From Zea mays (taxonomy: Eukaryota > Streptophyta > Magnoliopsida > Poales > Poaceae): 64,000 nucleotides of DNA. The notes under the pieces are model-generated. The model saw only the letters and a list, made by a program, of their open reading frames with translations. It was not told the origin of the DNA and searched no databases. The stretch covers positions 101,567,849-101,631,848 of the forward strand of contig NC_050104.1 of assembly GCF_902167145.1 (NCBI RefSeq), written 5' to 3'. Of the stretch, positions 19,386-31,404 are shown in pieces; position 1 is the first letter of the stretch, and every line of letters begins with the position of its first letter. The position numbers were made by a program, and so were the translations under genes.

Positions 19386-22300
19386 CTAGGGGTAGAACTT
19401 TCGGAGGTGTTCTATGTTCCAGGAGTTCCCAACTTCCGTGCCATCCATTTGGGTAAGGCGATATGATCCGGGACGAGTGACTTCTGCTACTACGAAAGGT
19501 CCCTCCCATAAGGGTGATAACTTGTGCCGTCCCTCCCCCGTTAGAATGCGGCGGAGGACGAGGTCTCCCATCGAAAAGAAACGTTGCCGCACAGCTTTGT
19601 CGTGGTAGCGCCTTAGAGTCTGCTGGTATCGTGCTGATTGAATCACTGCATTCAGTCGTTCTTCCTCAAGTACGTCAATATCCTCCAGCCTAGTAGCTTC
19701 GGCTTCTGCTATGCTTTCGAAGATCAATCTTGGCGCCCCAAACTTGAGATCAGCAGGTAGCACTGCCTCCGACCCATAGACCATGAAGAAAGGAGTGTTT
19801 CCATGCAGGGCCCGGCTAGGTTGAGTTCTCAAGCTCCAAACAACATAAGGCAATTCTCTTATCCATTTTCCTGCGAATTTTTCATTTTTATCAAAGACCC
19901 TTTTTCTAAGTGCCTCCAATATCATTCCGTTGGCTCGCTCAACCTGCCCGTTGGCTCTCGGATGGGCTACAGATGCATACTTGATCTGAATGCTTTTTTG
20001 CTCGCAGAAGTCAAAGAATTCTGAACTGGTGAAGTTGGATCCCAAGTCAGTGATGATACTGTTCGGTATTCCAAATCTGAATATTATGCTTTGTATGAAT
20101 TCCACGGCTTTAGCAGAGGTTAAGGAGGCAATGGGCTGAAACTCTATCCATTTAGTGAACTTGTCAATTGCCACCAATACATGGGTGTATCCTCCTTGAG
20201 CTTTCTTGAAAGGTCCAATCATATCCAATCCCCAGCATGCGAAAGGCCAAGTTACTGGTATGGTTTGTAGCTGCTGTGCTGGCATGTGCTGTTGTTTTGA
20301 CAGGTATTGGCAAGCTTCGCATCTCTGAACTAGCTCGGCTGCATCATTCTTCGCCGTCGGCCAATAGAATCCTGACCTGAAAACCTTCCCGACTAACGTT
20401 CTGGATGCTGCATGTACTCCGCACTGCCCAGCATGGACTTCCTCCAGAAGTTGCTTCCCGGTGGACGGGAGAACGCACTTCATGAGGACGCCTGACGCGC
20501 CCCTCCTGTATAATATCTCCCCAATGAGTGTATAGTGAGCTGATTGTCTGGCAACGCGCTCTGCCGAGTTCTTGTCATCTGGTTCTTCTTCATTCTTTAT
20601 ATACTTAATAATCGGTTGCCTCCAGTCATCAGAATCTGACTCGGGTTGGTCTATGATGTTGCACTCTTCTATTTGATCCGTCGAGATGCTCGGCTGAAGG
20701 ATTTCTTGCACGAAGACCCCGGGCGGGACTTGAGTCCGACCGGATCCGAGCTTGGACAGTACATCAGCCGCCGTGTTCCGATCTCTTTCTATATGATGAA
20801 ACTCCAGACCTTCGAATTTATCTTCTAGCTTTCGGACGGCGGCGCAGTATCTTCCCATTGAATCACTTGAGCAATCCCATTCCTTGTTTATTTGACTGAT
20901 GACTATCAGAGAATCTCCGTACACCATCAGTCTCTTGACACCCAGTGATATGGCGATGTTTAATCCGTGTATCAAAGCTTCGTACTCGGTAGCATTGTTA
21001 GAGGCCGGGAATAGCAACTGGAGAGCATACTTGAGGTGCTCGCCTCCAGGTGCAGTGAAAAGAATTCCTGCTCCTGCTCCCTGCAGCTTTAGCGAGCCAT
21101 CAAAATACATTCGCCATACTTCTGCGGTTTCTGGATTATCCGGCACTTGCTGTTCTGTCCACTCTGATACGAAATCGACCAGTGCTTGAGTTTTGATGGC
21201 AGTGCGAGGTCGGAACTCGATATCATGAGACCCCAACTCGCAAGCCCACTTGGCTATTTGGCCAATGGCTTCCTTGTTGTGAAGAATGTCCCCTATTGGA
21301 AAACCAGTAACTACTATGACTTTGTGGTCGTCAAAGTAGTGGCGCAGCTTGCGGGCAGTTAGAAGTACTGCATATAATAGCTTCTGAACTTGAGGATACT
21401 TTTTCTTCGATGGGCCTAGAACCTCACTGATGAAATAGACGGGATGTTGTACCGGGTAGGCATGCCCTTCTTCCACTCGCTCGACTACCAACGCAGTGCT
21501 TACCACGTGAGTCGTGCAAGAGATATATAGCAGCAAATCTTCAGCTGGCTGAGTCGGCGTAGCTCGCCGGGGCGGTTTCAATACTGGCGGTGTTGTCAGG
21601 AATTTCTTCAGTGCGTCTAGAGCTTCCTGTGCCTCTGAAGTCCATTGAAACTTATCCACCTTCTTCAGCAATTTATAAAATGGTAGACCTTTTTCTCCCA
21701 GCCTGGATATGAATCTGCTCAGGGCTGCCATACATCCAGTGAGTCGCTGAATCTTCTTTTGCGATCGAGGAGCTTCCATCTTCATGATAGCTTCAATCTT
21801 ATCTGGATTAGCTTCAATTCCCCGCTGGCTGACAATAAATCCGAGTAACTTTCCTGCTGGTACCCCGAAGACGCATTTCTCAGGATTGAGCTTCCATCTA
21901 TATCTTCTCAGGCTATTGAAAACCAGCTGTAAATCTTCAATGAAATTTTCCGGATTCTCCGTTTTAATCACCACGTCGTCTACGTAAGCCTCCACACGCT
22001 TGCCCCAGTGATCGGCTAAGCATGTTTGAATAGCTCTCTGATAAGTCGCTCCAGCGTTTTTGAGGCCGAACGGCATGGAGGTATAACAGAAAGCACCAAA
22101 CGGGGTGATGAACGCCGTTTTTTTCCTCGTCTTCTTTTGCCAAACTAATCTGATGATACCCAGAATAGCAATCTAAGAAAGACAGCATCGAACATCCAGC
22201 GGTGGAATCCACCACCTGATCTATCCTCGGGAGTCCGAAGGGATCCTTCGGACAGTGTTTGTTGAGATCAGTATAGTCGACGCACATGCGCCAATCCACT

Positions 22301-22572
22301 TTATTCTTTTTGAGTACAAGAACAGGGTTGGCTAACCACTCGGGGTGTAATACTTCTCTAATAAATCCGGCCGCGACCAAGCGGGCTAACTCGGCACGAA
22401 TGGCCTCTCTCTTGTCGGGCGTGAAACGACGCAGCTTTTGCCGGATCGGCCTCGCCTGGGGATAGACCTTCAATTTGTGCTCGGCCAGTTCTCTTGGGAC
22501 TCCCGGCATATCCGCAGGTTGCCATGCGAATACGTCTCGGTTATCTTGCAGGAACTGGACGAGCGCGCTTTC
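19386..22572 (-). pseudogene. G pol: reverse transcriptase, RNase H, integrase (one frameshift)
   Basis: This would copy and integrate the element. The frame continues from gag-protease after a TAG at 22573-22575. The RT N-terminal part runs from 22572 down to about 22120. A homopolymer of seven A on the coding strand (22118-22124), one more than the frame needs, shifts the reading; 22076 to 19386 continues in the shifted frame. The catalytic YVDD box is at 21975-21986. RNase H shows YFDGS and GDSLIVI motifs. Integrase has an HAGQCGVH...CEACQ zinc region and a DDE core. No chromodomain follows the NIEHLRKFYP end, as expected for Tat elements. It cannot make full Pol, but only small lesions separate it from an intact frame. 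Confidence 0.93.
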
Positions 22573-25398
22573 CTATTTGTCACTCAAACTGGAGCTGATG
22601 ATGGCCGTCTTGCGCTCATCAGCGAACCCCAGGTTGATCCGCTTGGTGTCCTCAGTCGGCCGCATAGAGGTCGCGGCCTGAGCTTCGTTTGCCGGCACGG
22701 CGAGGTCTTCTTCAGGCTTAGAGTTCGCCGGTGTAGAAGGAACCGCTGATGGCTTGGTGGTGAGGGCTGCTTGGATGGCCACTCGGAAGCATTCTGCGGC
22801 GCCTTGGAAGTCGGCGCGTACAGTTATGATTCCTTGCGGCCCTGGCATCTTCAGTATCATGTACGTATAGTGTGGGATGGCCATGAATTTGGCCAGCCCC
22901 GGCCTCCCGATGATGGCGTTGTACCCGCAGTCGAAGTTCGCCACCTCGAACCTCAGGAACTCGGTTCTGTAGTTATCCAGAGTCCCGAAGGTGACCGGCA
23001 TGTGGATGTGGCCCAGCGGGTACTCCCCTTCCGTCGGCACGATGCCGAAGAAAGGAGTGTCTGACTCGTGGAGCTCTTTGAGGTGAACTCCCAAGCCTTG
23101 GAGCGTACGGGGGAAGGTGACGTTGATGCTGCTCCCCCCGTCCACTAGCACCTTCTTCACCCGGCTCTCTCGGATCACCGGATCGACGAGGAGCGGATAT
23201 TTGCCCGGGTGGTCGAAGTTGAGCCATTGATCCTCCCGAGTGAACGTGATTGGGTGCTCCGACCACTGGTACGGAGCGGGAGGGCCGGTGGTCGCCACCA
23301 GTATCTGGCGATCGTTGAGCTTTTGTTGTCTCTTGTTCTCCTGCGACCCATGTCCACCGAAGATGACGTTGACCTCCCTGTCAACGCGCGGGAATGCTCC
23401 TCCTCCCCCCTCCTCCGGCTGATGGGGCTGTCGTGGTTCATCTGGTCCTCCCCTCGGCGGAGGAGGTGGTAGAGGTTGGAAAGGTCGGCCATGCCCGACG
23501 GAGTGCTTGAAATCCCGGCAGTTGCAGAGAGTGTGGCGCATATCCTTGTGGTACGGGCACTGGGCGTCGAGGATGTCGTCCAGCGTGCGTTCGCCTCCAC
23601 GAGGTCCTCCTCGGGTGCGAGAGGCGGGTGGTCCGGCAGCGTGTACTTCTTCGCGAGGCCTCTTCTCCCAGCGCTTGTCGGGCGGCTGGTTCGCGTCGCG
23701 TCGTGGCGCCGCCGGTGCGGGCTTTGCTCCTCCGATGAGGTCCTGGGCCCGCTCGTCAGCGGTGATGTAGAGGTCGGCTTCCTGGAACAGCTCCTCGGAG
23801 GTAGTCGGCGCCTTTTGCAGTATGGCTCGGACGAAAGCCGAGTCGTTAGATCCTCTGTAGAAGTCCTCGATCACGGCCGCCTCCGTGACCTCGGGGATGC
23901 GGTTTCTCATGGTCTGGAACCTTTTAAGGTATGACCGGAGAGTCTCATCCCCCCGGCGCTTGATGGATTTGAGGTCCCATGGTTGCGCTGGCTTGTCGGA
24001 GAGAGACTGGAAGTTGGCGGTGAAACGTCGACTGAAGTCTCCCCAGTCGTCGATGCAGTGTCGGGGTAGATGTCGTAGCCACTGTAGCGCGTCTTGCCCG
24101 AGGACGATGGGCAGATACGCAGTCATGACGTCCTCGGATGCCCCGGCAGCCCGAGCAGCGGTGGTGTAGACGGCCAACCAGCCCCCTGGATCCTGCTTAG
24201 GTTCATATTTGTCGACATTGGATACCTTGAAGTTGGGAGGCCATTGGATGGCCCTAAGGCGCGGAGTAAGGGCAGATACTCCGCACGTGTCCTCCTGTCG
24301 TCGAGGATGTCGTCTGTCCCGGGGAGGGGAGTGGCGGTGGTGGTTCCTCGACCGTCCCCGGGTGGTTCCACCAGTTGAAGCTGTTGCCGACTCAGTTCGG
24401 GTAGCCTGGCTTTGAGTCGGGAAGCCATGATCTCGGTCATACTCCTCCCGACGGCGAATTTCGTTCTCGTGCCGCCGTTCGCGCGAAGCATTGATAGAGC
24501 TCCGCGCGTCTCGGCGACTGTTGATGGCGTGTCGCAGATCGTTCGGCGGGTGAGCGAGCGGTAGAAGATGGTTGGCTGCCTGAGTGAACAGGCGCCGGTA
24601 TCCCTCGGCGTCGGGGGTCCGAGGAAGTCCGTCAGCTATCCGGGCTAGAACGCCTCCGACCTCGCTCGGCGTGTTCATAGCTCGGGCGAAGTCAGGGTTC
24701 AAGTTACGCCCAAAGAGCGGATTCTCGCGTCGTTGCCTTGCATCTTGTTCGGCTTGCTCCTGAGTCCGACAGCGATCACGTCGTCGGGAGTTCCTTCGTT
24801 CCCTGAAGACGCGTTCTTCCGGAGTTTCTCCTATCTCTGAGACCTCGTCTCGCGAGACAGGCTGCTCCGGATCCCGTTCTCCAGCTGCGTGATGTCGTCG
24901 AACGTTTCTGCGTCAGTTCCTTCGTCGGCGGGATTCTCGCTGAGGCGGTTCTTCTCCGGGCGCGGTCGGTTCATCATCGGAGACGGCGGGCGACTCTGCC
25001 CTCCCGATGAAGAGGACGTCGGGGTAGAACGGTATTGCTGCCGCGGTGACTTTCTTTCCGTTCTCCTTTGAGGTCGGAGGAACGGGAAGAACGACCGGCC
25101 TCTCCCTGATCTCCTTCCTTCTCATGATCTGTGTCCATTCTTTCGTTGGGGAAGTAGACAGCGGAGTCTTCCGGGTCAGCGAGCTTCTAGCTCCAGCCTC
25201 CCCGGAGACGATCTTGTTCCAAAGAGCCGGAGGTAGCGTCTTTCCAGCATTTTCGGAGTTTGTTGGAGGAGACTTCTGTTCCGGCAGATCCGCGAGGCGG
25301 TGTAGGATTCCTTCTTCGTCCGCCACGGATGAGATTGTCCCGAAGCAGAATATGGATCCGGGACGCATGGTGATCTTGTTGTGGAAGGTGACGGCCAT
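22573..25398 (-). pseudogene. G gag and protease (one internal stop)
   Basis: The likely start is the ATG at 25398, shortly after the PBS. An in-frame TGA at 24913-24915 interrupts the N-terminal third; the same frame then continues to the TAG at 22573-22575. The middle part holds a retrotransposon gag capsid region (QWLRHLPRHCIDDWGDF near nt 24065). A Cys/His cluster (CPYHKDMRHTLCNC near nt 23540) may act as a zinc motif. The C-terminal part is an aspartic protease with LVDGGSSINV as active site, the DGG variant usual in this lineage, and IIGRPGLAKF downstream. Both stops could arise by C-to-T change. Confidence 0.9.
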
Positions 25399-25414
25399 TG
25401 AGCTAGCTTGGATC

Positions 25415-25444
25415 GTCGACACACCCCCTACCTGGCGCGCCAGC
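25415..25444 (-). other. Primer-binding site region of G
   Basis: On the - strand, directly after the 5' LTR, the sequence reads GC then TGGCGCGCCAGGTAGGGG. TGGCGC starts are typical tRNA 3'-end complements used as primers by gypsy elements. The exact tRNA was not assigned. Confidence 0.65.
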
Positions 25445-26056
25445 TGTCGGTGTTTTGGGTCCGACCGCACACCCGGGGTTGCCCCTCAAGGTGTTTTTAG
25501 GAGTAGGACGGTGTCGACGACTGTAGCAAAATGGTTCGTGCCGATCGCACGAGGGACAATGGACAAGATTTACAGGTTCGGGCCGCTTAGAAGTGCGTAA
25601 TACCCTACGTCCTGGTGAGTATATGAGTGTGGTTACAAGAGGATTCTCTGGGTAGAGGGCGCAGAGAGTTTTTGTGGGTGGCTAAGTAGAACAGAGTCGA
25701 TCGTTCTGAAGGGGTGCCCCCTAGGCCTTATATACTCGACCGTGGGGCGGTACATGTGATATGATAACAACAAGTAGCTAAAAGATAGTGAACCTCTTGA
25801 GTCTATCCCTACGTAACCCTCGCCGACTTATCCTCGCATGGCTGCGCTGCATGGGGCTTCAGCGCGGGAAAGTCGGGTCTTTGTTGTGATTCATTCGTTC
25901 GACGTTGTGGGCCGTCCGGGTCTCACGTCTTCTCTTCTTTGTTGATGGTCTTTCCCTAGGCCCACGAAAGAATGACCTTACGAATTATTGGGCCCTCGGG
26001 CCTTTCGTGAGGCCTATTACTTCTTTAGTGGACCCAGGGGATATCTATCCCCCACA
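25445..26056 (-). repeat. 5' LTR of element G
   Basis: This 612-bp partner of 14945-15556 differs at one base. A minus-strand TATA-like box is at 25726-25737. Confidence 0.95.
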
Positions 26057-26061
26057 GGCCG

Positions 26062-26561
26062 CGCGAGCAAATGGGCTGAATTGGCTTCTTCCAGCCCAAT
26101 TAGCCAAAACCTCCTTTTCCTTTTCTTTATTCTGTTTTTTCTTCTCTTTTTATTTTTTTATTTTTTAGAGTTCCAAATTTTGAATTCAGTTCATGCAGAG
26201 AATTTCTTTGTGCTCAGATTGAATTTACGACTTGAGTTCACCAATGCGGTTTAAATTTATTTATTTATACATTTATTTTGTTTTGTATAGTATTTCTCTC
26301 CTTTTCTCCTCTAATATTGCTTCAAATTTTCCAAGTTGTACTTTTGAGTTCAATCCAAATTCTAAAATCATCATCATATTTTTATTATTATATTATTATT
26401 GTTAAATGCACAATCAAGCAAAACCTTCAACATGATGCACTGATTTAAGGATGGCCTTAATTAATTCTTTACATATGATTGTTCCCATAATATGATAAGT
26501 GAATGGCAAAACACGTAAGGAGAGCAACTCTTCTAACAACCTTATAATTTTGGGTATTACA
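26062..26561 (-). repeat. 3' LTR of element A, right piece
   Basis: This is the remaining part of A's LTR after the G insertion. On the - strand it begins TGTAATACCC, corresponding to TGTAACACCC in B and TGTAACGCCC in C. The preceding polypurine tract on the - strand is AAGGGGGGTAGGATT (26562-26576). Confidence 0.85.
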
Positions 26562-26599
26562 AATCCTACCCCCCTTAACAAGAATCTCACCCTCGAGAT

Positions 26600-28332
26600 T
26601 TAGGAAGGACTAGGGAAAAGATAGGGAATATCTATGCGAAGCTCTTCTTCTCTCTCCCAAGTAGCTTCATCTTCTCCGTGGTGACTCCATTGCACTTTGC
26701 ACATCTTTATAACCTTATTTCTCGTGACACGAGCCAGTGTATCAAGAATCTTGATAGGGTACTCAGCATAAGTCAGGTCATCTTGTACACTAAGGTCCTC
26801 CATTGGTAGCTGCTCCTCAGGTATCCTGAGGCACTTCTTTAGTTGGGATACTTGGAATACATCATGTACATCTACCAGATGATCGGGTAATTCTAGTTGA
26901 TATGCAACTTCTCCCACTCGCTTTAAAATCAAGAAAGGTCCAATAAAGCGAGGGGACAACTTCCCTTTTACTTTAAATCTTCTCATACCCCAGATCGGTG
27001 ACACCTTCAGATACACGTGATCACCTTCCTTAAACTCCAGTAGTCTTCTCCGGGTATCAGCATAGCTCTTCTGCCTTGATTGCTCAGTTCTCAAATTCTC
27101 CCTTATCATTCAAAATTGTTCTTCTGCCTCTTGAATAAGTCCAGGCCCAAAGAACTGTCTTTCTCCAGTCTGATCCCAATATAGAGGAGTCCTGCATTTT
27201 CTGTCATATAAAGCCTCAAATGGTGTCATCTTCAGACTGGCCTGGTAACTATTATTATATGAGAACTTCGCATATGGTAAGCTCTTATCCCAACTTCCAC
27301 CATGTTTAAGAGCACAAGCTCTTAACATATCCTCCAGTACTTGGTTAGTCCTCTCTGTCTGCCCATCGGTCTAAGGATGGTAGGCCAAACTAAAATGTGT
27401 ATCCAAGCTCTCATGCAACTTCTTCCAAAACCGAGAAGTAAACTGTGATCCTCGGTCAGATACGATCTTCTTAGGCACTCCATGTAGACAAACTATCCGA
27501 GTCATATACAATTCTGCTAGCTTAACTCCCGTGTAATTAGTCCTCACCGGTATGAAATGAGACACTTTTGTCAATATGTCCACAATTACCCAAATAGAGT
27601 CATATCCTGCCGGAGTGCGGGGTAGTCCAACAATGAAATCCATACCAATTTCTTCCCATTTCCACTGGGGTATCTTCAATGGGTGCAATAGTCCAGCTGG
27701 TCTTTGATGTTTGGCCTTGACTCTTTGAAACACATCACACTTAGCCACATGTGTAGCAACATCCCTTTTCGATCCATACCACCAGTATTTCTGCTTCAAA
27801 TCCCGATACATCTTAGTGCTACCAGGGTGGATAGAGTAGTCAGAATCATGGGCCTCTTTCAATATAGTCTCCCGAAGGCTATCAATCTCCAGAACACATA
27901 TCTGATCCTTGAACCATACAATGCCTTGCTCATCCTCCGTGAATTCTGGACCTCTACCTTCAGTAATCAGATCCTTAATCTCTTGAATTTTAGCATCACC
28001 CTCTTGACCTTTACGAATTTCTTGCTCCAAGGTAGGTTTCAATTCAATGGTAACTCCTTCAGTGTGTGTAACAATTCCCAGGTTGAGTCTTCTGAAATCC
28101 TCAACGATCTCATCGGGTAGCTGGGCAACAATAGCGGAATGAACGTGCTCCTTCCGACTTAAGGCATCTACAACCAAATTTGCCTTGCCTGGGTGATAGT
28201 GAATCTCCAAATCATAATCCTTAATAAGCTCCAACCAACGACGTTGCCTAAGGTTGAGATCCTTCTAAGTAAATATGTACTTCAAACTCTTATGATCCGT
28301 GTATACTTGGCACTCAGTTCCCATAATGTAAT
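26600..28332 (-). pseudogene. A pol, C-terminal part: RNase H end, integrase, chromodomain
   Basis: All of it lies in one frame interrupted by three stops: TAG near 28267, TAG at 27371-27373 and TGA at 27110-27112. The integrase zinc region is visible, but its last Cys is replaced (CDVFQR, where B has CEVCQR and C CDSCRR). The DDE core and a chromodomain-like end (KVQWSHHGEDEATWERE, nt 26640-26690) follow; such tails bind modified histones and guide integration in chromoviruses. D interrupts the RNase H part at 28333, so the N-terminal pol and gag are beyond the window. The nonsense codons and lost zinc ligand mark it as dead. Confidence 0.9.
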
Positions 28333-28625
28333 TGAAAGGGAAATGTGCCCTTGGGCCATTTCTATAATGTTTTGGTGATTAAGTGTCCAACACATAGTGA
28401 GTGAGTTGCTAAAACAAGGAAGAAGTGCAAATCATATAACAAGGTATGTTTCTAGACTTGGTAAATTGTTTTATGTACTAACATGATTATCCAAGTGCTA
28501 GAAACAGTGACTAAAGAAGACAAGAAGGAAAAGAAAAGACTTGGCTCTATGCTGCCAATCTTCAGCTCGGTTTGGCACACCGGACTGTCCGGTGGTGCAC
28601 CGGACAGTGTCCGGTGCGCCAGGCT
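28333..28625 (+). repeat. 5' LTR of D, left piece
   Basis: It starts TGAAAGGGAAATGTGCCC. At 28577-28618 it carries the palindromic CACCGGAC/GTCCGGTG cluster. B is inserted after AGGCT (28621-28625), a few bases past that cluster. Confidence 0.85.
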
Positions 28626-28830
28626 TGTCACACCCGAATTTAAGGAACAAAGCCAGGTGCATCTCATACATGCGCCAAGAAGACAACATATATAATAACA
28701 GAGTGTATAGAGATAAATGTCATAAAACACCAGAGTATTTATTTCATAGCGGAAGTCTTATTACAAAATAAAATATAAATTTAAAACGAACTAAGGATCG
28801 TTGGCGCCAATGTCAACTGAGAAACGCCAC

Positions 28831-28886
28831 CTAGATCAGATCAAACTCCTCGCCTCGTGGCTCCTCCTGAACCACCTGTTCTTCTC
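28831..28886 (-). other. LTR mini-gene of B (left LTR), last exon
   Basis: It follows a C-rich tract and CACAG, reads GEEQVVQEEP and ends FDLI before TAG, in frame with the exon at 29838 across a GC-AG intron of 951 bp. The right-LTR copy is at 35205-35260. Confidence 0.5.
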
Positions 28887-29837
28887 CTGTGGGGGGGGTG
28901 TGAGACAGCAAGAGTGAGCTCACATACGTTCATCGCTCAACAAGTCGTGGGGAATAATGTGACATGAACTCACCAAAGGTGGGAGCTCATGGAGTGTAAA
29001 GCTTATCAAAGAGAATGGTTAAAGCTGAGCATTGCTTTTAAGTAGTTGGTCAAAATTTTATTAGCAATTACTAAGTGTAAGTAAATACCAAACCTTAAAT
29101 AAAGTAATAGAACAAATTAATAATAAACCCATGCATATGCAAATGACAAAATTGAATTTAGGTTCCATAAATTAATCATCAGAGAGTCCTGAGTTGCTCA
29201 TGACCGTGAGCTCGGCTAGTATACCAGTTTTACACTCTGCAGAGGTTGTACCCTTTACCCACAAGTCATGTTACCCATCTGCCAAGGGGTCGCGACTCCC
29301 ATACACCTCTACCTAGGAAGCGCGGCAGGGCAACACTACGAGGCCTTTACAAAGTTCCACTAGCTTCCAAAAACCCGCTACAGTTTATGGGAAGAGCACT
29401 TGCAAGAATCCCCCGTCTGACCGCCATCGCAGCTAAATCAACCCAAGAACCTCCTTGCATGCAACTCCCCTACTGCCCTTGCCCCTTTCGGGTAAGGTAG
29501 TCTTCCACTAGCTTTCCTAATTAGTCAGCCAAGGGCGTCCCATTAAACCCTTGTGGTGGCACGTGTTACTCAAGTTAAGCTCTATGTTCCAATTAACATT
29601 AGTGATCTTGATATGAACATAAATAGAATAACAAAAGAATTGGAACATAGATAAAATGAATGATTATCCCAAAACCATGTAAAGCAATAGCAAACTACCC
29701 AAGTGATTCAGGGGTAAACAAGGTAATGAGTAAACAATCTAGGATGACCTATTGGGTCCCATCAAAATTAACCTATGCATGAATAAATGGTATTAAAGAA
29801 CATTATTAGGTAAAAAGTGGTCAAGGGCACAACTTGC

Positions 29838-29903
29838 CTTCAATGAGCTCCTGCTCAGCTACTTCTATCTGCTGCTCACCAGGATCCTCAGTCACGGTCT
29901 CTT
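29838..29903 (-). other. LTR mini-gene of B (left LTR), middle exon
   Basis: It has the same length (66 bp), phase 1-1, acceptor GCGAGTAG and donor GCAAGT as the exon in A. It encodes an acidic peptide with TEDPGEQQ and AEQEL motifs. The right-LTR copy is at 36212-36277. Confidence 0.5.
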
Positions 29904-31404
29904 CTACTCGCCACAATACAAACAAGCACAATATACAGGGAAAATTAACATCACACCAAACATGTGAACAAAATACACAGCAATATTCTACATATTAAAA
30001 TAAAATCCTAGGAACATGAATCATAGTTTTTGGAGTTATAGATTTTAAGTTATGAATTTTCAAAGGTTTTATATGTTTAAAATGGATTAAGTGAGAGATT
30101 AAATTTCTTACTGTTTTCCTGGCAAAACAGAGACTATAAGTGATAGAGAATAAAATTACAAAAAATTAGAAAGTGGAATGGATTAATTTATACTAAAAAT
30201 GGATTTTCTATGATTTAAACAAGTTCTAGCATTTATTTATCTATTAAAAATTCATTTATAAATTATTTTCTCTGGTTTTATAATGTTCTGGACTGGGCGC
30301 ACTATTTACAAAGAACTCAGGGGCCCTGGCGCAAAAGGTCCTAAGACACAGAGTCCTGCAGACAGGACTGCGGGTTAATTATTCAATCTCTAGGGGGTTC
30401 TTATGAAAATGTGTTCGCGAAGGGGTATCGCAGAACACCGGTCGTCCGATCTAAACCAAAGGTCACGATAGAAGCGGCGAAGAAGCTCGATAGAAGCCCC
30501 TGACCGCGCACCAACCCCGAAGGAGAACACCAGTGGCGTTTCCACACGGCGACACTCATGTACCTCTCTCTCTCTCCTCTGATTTTGAAGCTTGCACGGC
30601 GGCGGAAGTCGCAGGATGCTTGGTCTAGGGTTTACGCCAGGCGGAGGAGGGAGCACACGATGAGGTTTTATACTCCCCCACAGGTCGATACGGGCGCAAG
30701 TGGTGCGGTCGAGCAGGCGCCATCGTCGCCAGGGAAATCGGTGGGGTTGTTAGGGATGCTTCTGACCGAGCTGGCCCACCGGTCAGAGGCAAAGAACCCA
30801 AGCGCGTGCCGCGGATGACCGACAAGCGGGCCCAGCTGTCGGTGCTGATGCACGCACAGTCGCGGGGGCGCGAAAATGGGCTGCACAGAGGAAAAGGGGA
30901 ATGGGCTGGAAGTGTTGCGGCCAGCCCATTTAGGTTAGAATTCTTTTCCTATTTTCCCTTCTATTTTGAATTCCTTTTTCCTTTCATTTGAATTTCAAAT
31001 TTCAATTTGAGTTTTGTTAAGAAATTCTCCTTTGAGTCAAATATATAAACTCAGTCTGTGTAGGAATAATATATATTTTTGTACTTATTTTTACTCCACA
31101 TAATATTCATTTTCTTCTCTTTTCTAAATTCTAGAATTCCTTTTAAGTTTTGAATTCCACTTTGGACTTGTTACTATATTCCTTATCACAAAATGCACAC
31201 ACAAAAACAATATCCAACATGATGCATGATTTATTTGAGTGTCTTTTGTTAATTATTTATTTGTTTAATTGTGGTGTTCACATGAAATGAGAAACATAGA
31301 TAACTCATATATGTATACGGAATACAATTTCTCTGCTTAGATTCTGTTTACAAAGTGGGTGTTACAAATCCTACCCCCCTTAAAAATAATCTCGTCCTCG
31401 AGAT

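Larger units (their letters stand above)
14945..26056 (-). mobile_element. Element G: Grande-like Ty3/gypsy retrotransposon (Tat lineage), complete
   Basis: The element is 11,112 bp on the - strand, with 612-bp LTRs at both ends and flanking GGTCG (14940-14944) and GGCCG (26057-26061), a TSD with one C/T difference. The LTRs differ by a single base (15445 T, 25945 A), so the insertion is very recent. Order on the - strand: 5' LTR, PBS, gag-protease, RT-RNase H-integrase, long non-pol region with a tandem array and an antisense gene, 3' LTR. This matches the Grande family of Zea as I recall it (about 620-bp LTRs, antisense gene 23). It sits in A's LTR. Confidence 0.93.
12127..28332 (-). mobile_element. 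Element A: Tekay/Del-type chromovirus, 3' part, split by element G
   Basis: On the - strand the element shows the end of pol, a polypurine tract and a 3' LTR. The LTR occupies 12127-14944 and 26062-26561. Removing G and one TSD copy gives about 3.3 kb, the long-LTR class of Tekay/Del elements. The right side is cut by element D at 28333, and the rest of A lies beyond the window. The presumed left TSD is CTTAC (12122-12126). Chromodomain and family evidence are under the pol entry. A's three nonsense codons and the two elements inserted in it fit its place as the oldest layer of the nest. Confidence 0.85.
28626..31366 (-). repeat. 3' LTR of B (2741 bp, internally deleted)
   Basis: It starts TGTCACACCC and ends GTGTTACA as read on the + strand. 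A minus-strand TATA-like AGTATAAAACC is at 30664-30674. The acidic mini-gene exons are at 29838-29903 and 28831-28886. The polypurine tract follows at 31367-31381 (minus-strand AAGGGGGGTAGGATT). Confidence 0.9.

Noticed and set aside
29246..29500. 84-codon frame repeated at 35619-35873
   Set aside because: It is repeated only because both LTRs of B contain it, and it lies in the intron-like LTR segment.
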